Shown here: positions 1-4,141 of the stretch, one piece after another
Layout of the letters: every line of letters begins with the position of its first letter
Numbering within the stretch: position 1 is the stretch's first letter
NCBI GenBank assembly: GCA_958447915.1
Contig: CAUDCB010000087.1
Span: forward strand, 1 to 7,631
Direction: 5' to 3'
Length of the DNA: 7,631 bases
DNA from: an uncultured Collinsella sp.
GTDB lineage: Bacteria; Actinomycetota; Coriobacteriia; Coriobacteriales; Coriobacteriaceae
Translations under genes and position numbers: made by a program
The notes under the pieces: generated by a model
The model's input: the letters and a program-made list of their open reading frames with translations, nothing else
Databases searched by the model: none
What the model was told of the DNA's origin: nothing

Positions 1-188
1 CCAGAAAGGCTGGGGCTCCGGTGCCGATGGGTTGGTCGGAGTAGTAAAAAAAGCGCGGGTCGGCATTATAACCAGTGGCGTGGCCCAGGTATGGTTCGTC
101 CTGGGCCTCGCCAATGGTTATCTTGCCGACCAGCGCTTTGTTGACTACTACGACAACCCCTGCGGCACCGGAGCCACAGCGTTTCTGG
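1..188. repeat. Very long imperfect inverted repeat (arms at least 89 bp)
   Basis: Bases 1-89 match the reverse complement of 100-188 with no gaps. By hand I count about 75 identical pairs out of 89 (roughly 84%). The central unpaired part is only 90-99, and the innermost 82-89/100-107 pair perfectly (GGCCCAGG with CCTGGGCC). The repeat may extend left beyond the window. As RNA it would fold into one rod-like hairpin of about 190 nt. Because the two strands are nearly the same sequence, reading frames on the two strands mimic each other: APVP-x-G followed by stop codons is read both at 21-44 on plus and at 145-168 on minus. Possibilities are a structured RNA or terminator, an inverted duplication of a gene end, or a mobile palindrome. 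The sequence does not decide between them. Confidence 0.8.
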
Positions 189-223
189 TACAGGCAATCG
201 AGTCGTCGTTGACGCGTGCATAG
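2..223 (+). CDS. Possible 3' end of an unrecognised gene, cut by the left edge
   Basis: The frame is open from base 2 to a TAG at 221-223 and gives about 73 residues ending in ESSLTRA. I do not recognise the product. It has a moderately hydrophobic stretch (GIITSGVAQVWFVLGLANGY) but no clear motif. Caution is needed because nearly all of it lies inside the long inverted repeat, where the opposite strand is also open in the same codon phase, so open length is weak evidence. An alternative is that the incoming plus-strand gene ends earlier, in the next frame, at TAG TAA (42-47), giving a C-terminus like APVPMGWSE. If this frame is real it ends 51 bp before the glutaredoxin start, in the same direction. 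Confidence 0.3.
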   Translation, partial: QKGWGSGADGLVGVVKKARVGIITSGVAQVWFVLGLANGYLADQRFVDYYDNPCGTGATAFLVQAIESSLTRA

Positions 224-274
224 ACCGCGGCGGCTTTGGGTATTTCAATCGAAACCTCAACCGATTGGAGACCT

Positions 275-520
275 ATGGCTACTGATCACGAGCTCGCGCT
301 CTACGTTATGACCGGCTGCCCGTATTGCATAAAGGTCAAGCGTTTCCTGGCCGATAACGGCGTGACCATCCCCGAGCGCAACATCTCGACCGATACCGAA
401 GCCGAGCAGGCACTCATCGCCATCGGCGGAAAACGCCAGGTTCCCTGCCTGTTCATCGACGGCAAACCACTCTACGAATCGAGCGACATCATCGCGTGGA
501 TACAGAAGAACCTGCTCTAG
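275..520 (+). CDS. Glutaredoxin (small dithiol type)
   Basis: This is an 81-residue glutaredoxin, a cytoplasmic thiol-disulfide oxidoreductase of the thioredoxin fold, close to the usual length of about 80-90 residues. Visible features are the first beta strand (LALYVMTG), the dithiol active site CPYC at residues 15-18 in TGCPYC, the cis-proline loop QVPCLFIDG with Pro57, and the C-terminal ESSDIIAWI helix at 68-76. I chose the ATG at 275 because GGAG lies at 267-270 just before it and the protein then starts at the first beta strand. An in-frame ATG at 236 would add 13 residues with no family match. The physiological reductant is unknown: many actinobacteria lack glutathione, so it may work with a thioredoxin reductase or another low-molecular-weight thiol. 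It appears to be a single-gene unit followed by a hairpin. Confidence 0.92.
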   Translation: MATDHELALYVMTGCPYCIKVKRFLADNGVTIPERNISTDTEAEQALIAIGGKRQVPCLFIDGKPLYESSDIIAWIQKNLL

Positions 521-563
521 TACGCAATTGCAGTCGGCTCGCCCCGACGTCCAAGCCCATACG

Positions 564-687
564 ACCCAAACATGTACACCAGCATCCAAAGTCGACGTTT
601 TTCGACATCTTTGGATGCTGGTGTACAGCTTTTTGCATGGCCCCGGCACAGGTAGTCGTTGGGGACGTTCTTAAATGACTAGTTGTT
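564..687. repeat. Intergenic repeat module, copy 1
   Basis: This stretch aligns without gaps to 1671-1794, with 107 of 124 bases identical in my hand alignment. It consists of a strong hairpin (573-627), a conserved GCTTTTTGCATGG tail, a CCGGCACA spacer, and a GGGGACGTTCTTAAATGAC segment. In copy 2 that last segment is the left arm of a second hairpin. Here the second hairpin is broken: after 687 the sequence changes and the right arm is absent. The module encodes no protein of its own that I can support. Confidence 0.85.
573..634 (+). terminator. Terminator-like hairpin after the glutaredoxin gene
   Basis: A perfect 19-bp stem pairs 573-591 with 609-627 around a 17-nt loop, and the loop contains a further short TCGA/TCGA pairing. 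It is followed by GC and five T residues (630-634). It begins 52 nt after the glutaredoxin stop. The stem is longer and more AT-rich than a typical intrinsic terminator, and it belongs to a repeat family. A terminator role is therefore an inference from its position and T-run. Confidence 0.5.
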
Positions 688-1087
688 TGAGACAGCCTTT
701 GGATTATGGCTGTTTGGGGCCATCTGACGTCTCTGGAAAGGGCTCCTTAGAGGGCCGTGTTCAAAAAATGGCAAATATGAGTACTGCTACTTGTTTAGTA
801 ACAGCAATTTTAATCATTTCAGGGATCATTCAACGCCCCAAGCGCCCACAGACGGCGTTATTTCTCCCCATATGTTCAATAAAAGAGACGCCTAATGGTA
901 TTAAATCTCATCAGGGACCTCATTTTTGAACAAAATAAATGCAACCATAATGGCAACAGTACTCATATTTGCCCTTTTTTGCACACAGCCCTCCAGAATA
1001 GTCGTTAGGAACGACTCAAAATGGCAATTCCGACACTTAGATGCTCTCTTCTTGAATGACTAGTTGTTAAAGAACACTCAGCGACTA
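668..1087. repeat. Direct repeats flanking the inserted region, and a degenerate repeat copy
   Basis: The 20-mer at 668-687 recurs at 1049-1068 with one difference (TTCTT, then A or G, then AATGACTAGTTGTT). The right copy continues AAAGAAC, as in the intact module near 1795, whereas the left copy is interrupted. A second matching piece, TAGTCGTT-rGGrACG (653-667), recurs at 999-1013. The right-hand block 999-1087 starts with TAGTCG and ends with CGACTA, so it looks like a degenerate copy of the second hairpin of the module. The 244-bp inverted-repeat element lies between the two direct repeats. Confidence 0.6.
750..993. mobile_element. MITE-like element with 37-bp terminal inverted repeats
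   Basis: Bases 750-786 match the reverse complement of 957-993 at 34 of 37 positions (differences at 756, 761 and 769). Read inward, both ends begin GAGGGC-y-GTGT and continue CAAAAAA, GGCAAATATGAGTACTG. The 244-bp unit has no transposase, and its AT-rich interior has no supported gene, which is the structure of a miniature inverted-repeat transposable element. I could not find a convincing target-site duplication directly at its edges (the adjacent 8-mers at 742-749 and 994-1001 differ). It may instead be an older insertion, or another kind of palindromic unit. The parent insertion sequence is not recognised. Confidence 0.6.
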
Positions 1088-1090
1088 CTC

Positions 1091-1119
1091 CAATTCGCGA
1101 CACACTGTGTCGCGAATTG
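1091..1119. repeat. Perfect 29-bp palindrome
   Basis: CAATTCGCGACACA at 1091-1104 and its exact reverse complement at 1106-1119 are separated by a single C at 1105. No T-run follows on either strand, so it is a poor terminator candidate. A dimeric DNA-binding protein site or a REP-like palindrome would fit. The surrounding 1120-1310 holds no gene I can support, only a 12-bp palindrome ATGAGCGCTCAT at 1202-1213 and short CGATAG/CTATCG matches. Confidence 0.75.
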
Positions 1120-1310
1120 AGCTGTTCTCACCACCGAAGACCGGTGAAAGCTCCTGGCCAGAATCTCGATAGTTTGTTAAAGTGCCCCCTCTGCAGGTTC
1201 AATGAGCGCTCATGTTCCAGACTAGCAAGTGAAGAAATATCGAAGCCATCGATGCTCATTTCCTATCGAAAAAAACTAGTCAATACACGCTAATTAGCTT
1301 GATAAACTGC

Positions 1311-1339
1311 TTGTATTTTTGTCTACAAAACTGTATACA
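1311..1339 (+). promoter_or_regulatory. Candidate promoter of the ribbon-helix-helix gene
   Basis: TTGTAT (1311-1316) and TATACA (1334-1339) are separated by exactly 17 bp, in an AT-rich stretch 55 bp upstream of the ATG at 1394. The -35 matches the consensus at four positions and the -10 at four, without the final T, so it would be a moderate promoter at best. An alternative is TTGATA (1299-1304) with TCTACA (1322-1327). Confidence 0.4.
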
Positions 1340-1343
1340 AAAA
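1316..1343. promoter_or_regulatory. Inverted repeat overlapping the promoter, possible operator
   Basis: TTTTTGTCTAC (1316-1326) and GTATACAAAAA (1333-1343) are reverse complements with one mismatch and a 6-nt spacer. The repeat covers the spacer and -10 of the candidate promoter. Ribbon-helix-helix proteins commonly repress their own promoter by binding such repeats, so this is the natural place for autoregulation. That role is inferred from position only. Confidence 0.45.
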
Positions 1344-1393
1344 GAGATTCCGGTAACCAGCGCTCGACATTATGTCAATCGATAGGAGGCGCT

Positions 1394-1660
1394 ATGGACG
1401 CCAAGCAGCTTGAAAAGATGATGGGGTTTGCCCCCGGAGAGTTGGAGAAAGCCGCGGAGGCATACGAAAAAGATGAATGGCCGAAGGGTCGCACCATCAA
1501 GCCGGGAAGGCCGTCGATCTCTGATGAGCCAAGCGTTGTTTTATCGGCACGTGTGGGTAAGTCTGTTCTTGAAGCCTTTGACGCAAAAGCAAAGCGCCAT
1601 GGGCAAACACGCACGGAGCGACTCAGAGAGCTCATCACGCTCGATGCAATGATTGCCTAG
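1394..1660 (+). CDS. Ribbon-helix-helix (CopG-like) DNA-binding protein, orphan antitoxin-like
   Basis: The product is an 88-residue protein with a charged N-terminal arm (1-45, rich in E, K and A, including KGRTIKPGRPS) and a C-terminal ribbon-helix-helix fold. The fold shows a beta strand SVVLSAR (47-53), helix A at about 55-69 (GKSVLEAFDAKAKRHG), a short turn with TRTE, and helix B LRELI (77-81). Such proteins dimerise and contact DNA through the strand; many are antitoxins or plasmid-type repressors. The ATG at 1394 follows a perfect AGGAGG (1384-1389). An upstream TTG at 1319 would start inside the promoter repeat and is rejected. No toxin gene is adjacent: 1120-1310 upstream is non-coding and a repeat follows 10 bp downstream. 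It is either an orphan regulator or the remnant of a toxin-antitoxin pair. The DNA looks less GC-rich than the genes to its right, which would fit transfer. Confidence 0.75.
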   Translation: MDAKQLEKMMGFAPGELEKAAEAYEKDEWPKGRTIKPGRPSISDEPSVVLSARVGKSVLEAFDAKAKRHGQTRTERLRELITLDAMIA

Positions 1661-1679
1661 TCCCCTACCGAACCAAACA

Positions 1680-1741
1680 TGTACGTCAGCATCCAAAAAC
1701 GATATTTTTCGACATCCTTGGATGCTGGCGTACAGCTTTTT
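1680..1741 (+). terminator. Terminator-like hairpin after the ribbon-helix-helix gene
   Basis: The stem 1680-1696/1718-1734 is followed by GC and five T residues (1737-1741), the same arrangement as after the glutaredoxin gene. It begins 20 nt after the stop codon at 1658-1660. Twice in this window, a module of this family sits behind a plus-strand gene with its T-run on the plus strand. Confidence 0.5.
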
Positions 1742-1759
1742 GCATGGGTCCGGCACACA

Positions 1760-1815
1760 TAGTCATCGGGGACGTTCTTAAATGACCAGTCGTTAAAGAA
1801 CGTCCCCGATAACTA
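1760..1815. terminator. Long hairpin at the 3' end of the dihydrouridine synthase gene
   Basis: ATCGGGGACGTTCTT (1765-1779) pairs perfectly with 1796-1810. The partly complementary centre and flanking TAGT/ACTA pairs lengthen it further. It starts immediately beyond the stop of the minus-strand gene. No clear T-run follows on the minus strand, so it may act as a 3'-end stabiliser or a weak bidirectional terminator, or may only be part of the repeat. Confidence 0.4.
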
Positions 1816-1816
1816 A

Positions 1817-2776
1817 CTAGCCGTGGAAGCGGGCTATAGGCGCAAGTGGCTGCTCGCGAAAGACACGCTCGACGGCGGCGCGGTATTCGTCGACCTTTTT
1901 AGTCTTGCGTACGAGCTTGTGAACGGTAGCGGGGTCGGCGAAGGCGCATTTGGCGTAGAACCACCACTCCTTCATGCGAAAGACCGCGTTGCCGCCAATC
2001 TCTTCCGCATAGGCCGCAAACAGCATGTCATGGAAACGCTGCAGTTCGGCTGCCGTGGCAGCAGGGCCACCCTTAACCATGCGAGCCAGCGCGGGGTTCG
2101 CGAGCAAGCCGCGTCCCAGCATTACATGGCGCGTGCCGGGATAGGCCTCCACCAGCGCATCCATGTCCTCAAGATCAAAGATGTCGCCGTTATAGGCCAC
2201 GGGGAATGGCGCGCGATCCAACGTCTCGCCGTAAAACGCTTTGCGCGGCGAACCCGTATAGCGATCCCTCTGTACACGCGGGTGCACGATCAGCTCTGCC
2301 AGCGGCATGCGGCAGTACAGATCGAGCACGCGCCCGTATTCGTCGTCACTCTCCAACCCCAGCCTGGTCTTTACCGACACCGGCAACGGCGACCGCTCGC
2401 ACACATCGCTCAGGAACACCTCGAGCTCATCGAGGTTGCGCAGAAAGCCCGACCCTTTGCCCTTCGCGACAACCGTCCCCGAGGGGCAGCCAAGGTTGAG
2501 ATTGACCTCGCGGTAGCCCATGTCGGCGAGCACGTGTGCTGCCCACACAAACTCGTCCGCATTCTTGGACATAAGCTGGGGAACGACATTAAGTCCCTGG
2601 TTATTGGCAGGATCGATCTCCTTAAACGCCTTGCCGCCAAAGCGGTTTCCCACCCGCGGCGGCGGCAAAAACGGCGTGTAATAACAATCGAGCGCGCCGA
2701 AGCATTCCGCATGCACGCGACGGAATACATGCCCGGTAATCCCCTCCATAGGGGCCAGCGATAAATTCATCAACAT
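1817..2776 (-). CDS. tRNA-dihydrouridine synthase
   Basis: The 319-residue product is a complete FMN-dependent Dus enzyme, which reduces uridines of the tRNA D-loop to dihydrouridine using NADPH. The TIM-barrel motifs appear in order: APMEG (8-12, flavin phosphate region), QLM (67-69), NLGCPSG (94-100) with catalytic Cys97, VKTRLG (135-140), VHPR with His165, YNGDIF (195-200), and GRGLLANP (221-228). A basic helical tail follows (KLVRKTKK, 287-294), as expected for tRNA contact. The length is normal for the family. DusA, B or C class cannot be assigned by eye, so I give no symbol. The start is ATG at 2776; a second in-frame ATG at 2770 is almost as good, since the Shine-Dalgarno sequence is weak (GAG or GGA). 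It converges with the small DNA-binding protein and diverges from the membrane protein across a 196-bp gap. Confidence 0.93.
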   Translation of the reverse strand: MLMNLSLAPMEGITGHVFRRVHAECFGALDCYYTPFLPPPRVGNRFGGKAFKEIDPANNQGLNVVPQLMSKNADEFVWAAHVLADMGYREVNLNLGCPSGTVVAKGKGSGFLRNLDELEVFLSDVCERSPLPVSVKTRLGLESDDEYGRVLDLYCRMPLAELIVHPRVQRDRYTGSPRKAFYGETLDRAPFPVAYNGDIFDLEDMDALVEAYPGTRHVMLGRGLLANPALARMVKGGPAATAAELQRFHDMLFAAYAEEIGGNAVFRMKEWWFYAKCAFADPATVHKLVRKTKKVDEYRAAVERVFREQPLAPIARFHG

Positions 2777-2790
2777 CCATTCTCAAATCA

Positions 2791-2821
2791 ATGTGACAAA
2801 GGGACTGTCCCTTTGTCACAT
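2791..2821. repeat. TGTGACAAAGGG palindrome, copy 1
   Basis: This is a perfect palindrome with 15-bp arms, 2791-2805 and 2807-2821, around one central T. It lies in the gap between two divergent genes. On the minus strand it ends 14 nt before the dihydrouridine synthase ATG, so any longer leader of that gene would carry this hairpin right before the ribosome site. It is one of three related palindromes in the window. The rest of the 2777-2972 gap shows only a TATACT at 2885-2890 with no fitting -35. Confidence 0.85.
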
Positions 2822-2972
2822 AATACGCCCCTGCCATCGCACTTTTGCTGTATGATCGAGCGCCCATCGAGGGCGGGGGTTCTCTATACTAAGTCACATA
2901 TTTCTTATCCAGCGCTAGCCCGGACTGACGCACCGCGCGCCGCAACGACCGCCACGACACCAAGGACCAGCT

Positions 2973-4106
2973 ATGGCTACACTTTCCGAACAAGAACGCA
3001 AGCGCATCCAGCGATACTGCATCTGTCCCAAGGTTGCCGGCGCGGCGCTTGCCATGGCGTTCGTGCTGCCATTTTCGATCATTCCCTTCGAGATGATCGA
3101 CGACATCGTCTTCCATCACGAAGGCTTCCAAGAAACGGGTATGATAGCCGCCCTGGTGCTCACCGCCGTCGAGCTCGTCATCTTCTGCTATTGCGCGCTC
3201 GCACCGCGCTTTGGCATGCGCGGCAAGCAGTGGAAGGAAATGCAGCACCGACTCGTCGTCGAGCAGACCGAGAAAGACCGCTCGGCACAAATCGCAGGCG
3301 TTATTGGCACGCAGGCTGCCGCGCGCCTGCTCAAGAACAGCGACAACGAGACCGCGCGCAACCTGGGCGGCGCGGCAGAAGTCGCCGCTGCCGTAGGCGC
3401 CGTCGCCACCGCAGCGGACGTACTTACCGAAAGCTATGCCAACGCAAAGGCCATGGCGGAAGCCTATGGCGTGCCTATCCCCCGTGCAAAAAAGTGGATC
3501 ATCGCGCTTGTGGCGCTGCCCCTCGCAATCGTGTGCGGTGCCTATATCCCGCAGCTGGCACAGGGAAACATCGAGATGCAGGAGAATGCCGAGGCCGCGG
3601 CCGAGCAGATCGCCATCGCCCGCAAGACGCTAGAGCCCGCATGCGAGTACGTGTCCGCCGATGACCCTTACGAGCGATATCAAGATTACGGCTATCACGT
3701 CCGCGGCTACTTGCACGACGGCGACTCCGATACCCAGAAGACCTATACGTACCTGGATTTCGATAACAAGGGAACGCTCAAGGAAGTGAGTTACATAGCA
3801 GAGATCGACCCCCGCGCGAGCCTTGAGGACAACCTCGCCCGCATCGAACTCGACTTGGACGAGCTTTCCTCTGTCGTCCAAACCGTAGATGTCAAGACCA
3901 TAAGTCCCGAGCTCCTAGCACCGCAAAAGCTCCCCGAAGAGTTTAGGCAAGCTTTCTTGAACGGTTCGCTCTACGAGAGAATCTCCATCAGGACGAGCGA
4001 CGACCCCATCAAAACGTACTATTCGTTTGACACGGAGCCCGAGGACGAGTTTGACGAATACACCCATCCAAGCATCCGTATCACGTTGATGGGCAAAACG
4101 AGCTAG
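2973..4106 (+). CDS. Unrecognised membrane protein with three predicted helices
   Basis: The 377-residue protein matches no family I can name. It has predicted membrane helices at about 21-42 (VAGAALAMAFVLPFSIIPF), 57-77 (MIAALVLTAVELVIFCYC) and 175-195 (WIIALVALPLAIVCGAYIP). Between helices two and three is a soluble segment of about 95 residues, basic at first and then strongly alanine-rich (112-150). After helix three comes an acidic C-terminal domain of about 180 residues with many D, E and Y, including YERYQDYGYHVRGYLHDG, which probably folds as beta sheet. By the positive-inside rule the first loop is probably outside, the 78-174 segment cytoplasmic, and the C-terminal domain extracytoplasmic. 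AAGGA at 2962-2966 supports the ATG at 2973. Codon use and G+C resemble its neighbours. It converges with the ABC transporter, so they are not co-transcribed. Confidence 0.8.
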   Translation: MATLSEQERKRIQRYCICPKVAGAALAMAFVLPFSIIPFEMIDDIVFHHEGFQETGMIAALVLTAVELVIFCYCALAPRFGMRGKQWKEMQHRLVVEQTEKDRSAQIAGVIGTQAAARLLKNSDNETARNLGGAAEVAAAVGAVATAADVLTESYANAKAMAEAYGVPIPRAKKWIIALVALPLAIVCGAYIPQLAQGNIEMQENAEAAAEQIAIARKTLEPACEYVSADDPYERYQDYGYHVRGYLHDGDSDTQKTYTYLDFDNKGTLKEVSYIAEIDPRASLEDNLARIELDLDELSSVVQTVDVKTISPELLAPQKLPEEFRQAFLNGSLYERISIRTSDDPIKTYYSFDTEPEDEFDEYTHPSIRITLMGKTS

Positions 4107-4113
4107 GCGCAAA

Positions 4114-4140
4114 GGGACAAAGGGGCAGCCCCTTTGTCAC
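4114..4140. repeat. TGTGACAAAGGG palindrome, copy 2
   Basis: GACAAAGGGGC (4116-4126) and GCCCCTTTGTC (4128-4138) pair perfectly around one A, and the outer base 4114/4140 also pairs. Compared with copy 1, the A-T pair next to the innermost C-G is replaced by G-C (4125/4129 against 2804/2808), so pairing is kept. It fills the 35-bp gap between two convergent genes and could stop transcription from either side, although there is no T-run. Confidence 0.75.
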
Positions 4141-4141
4141 A

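Larger units (their letters stand above)
1671..1815. repeat. Intergenic repeat module, copy 2 (complete form)
   Basis: This is the counterpart of 564-687, but with both hairpins. Hairpin one pairs 1680-1696 with 1718-1734 (17 pairs, one of them T-G). Hairpin two pairs 1765-1779 with 1796-1810 perfectly over 15 bp, and extends to 1760-1815 with one mismatch outside. The module fills the gap between two convergent genes, starting 11 bp after one stop and ending one base before the other stop codon at 1817. Confidence 0.85.

Noticed and set aside
146..285. Minus-strand open stretch ending AVAPVPQGLS before TAG
   Set aside because: It has no start codon, is closed upstream by a TGA inside the glutaredoxin gene, and half of it lies in the inverted repeat. 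It could be a gene remnant, but not an intact gene.
257..649. Minus-strand 130-residue frame starting MPGPCKKLY, with a similar start (MPDPCKKLY) in the frame at 1541-1756
   Set aside because: The shared peptide comes from the hairpin repeat module lying in both places. Differences between the copies change many residues while keeping the stem paired, and the rest of each frame is antisense to a well-supported gene.
675..929. Plus-strand 84-residue frame with a hydrophobic stretch
   Set aside because: It starts inside the repeat module and runs through the terminal inverted repeat of the MITE-like element. It has no ribosome site and no family resemblance.
1319..1393. TTG start giving the ribbon-helix-helix protein 25 more residues
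   Set aside because: The TTG lies within the promoter inverted repeat and has no ribosome site, whereas the ATG at 1394 follows a perfect AGGAGG.
1823..2764. Plus-strand 313-residue frame
   Set aside because: It is the antisense shadow of the dihydrouridine synthase gene, whose motifs are unmistakable. The shadow is rich in His and Arg and shows no domain.
2885..2890. TATACT as a -10 for the membrane protein gene
   Set aside because: There is no acceptable -35 at 15-19 bp upstream and no extended -10, so it is not reported as a promoter.
2813..3664. Plus-strand 283-residue frame overlapping the membrane protein
   Set aside because: It is extremely Arg/His/Pro-rich, typical of the wrong frame in GC-rich DNA, and overlaps a frame with clear membrane helices and a good ribosome site.
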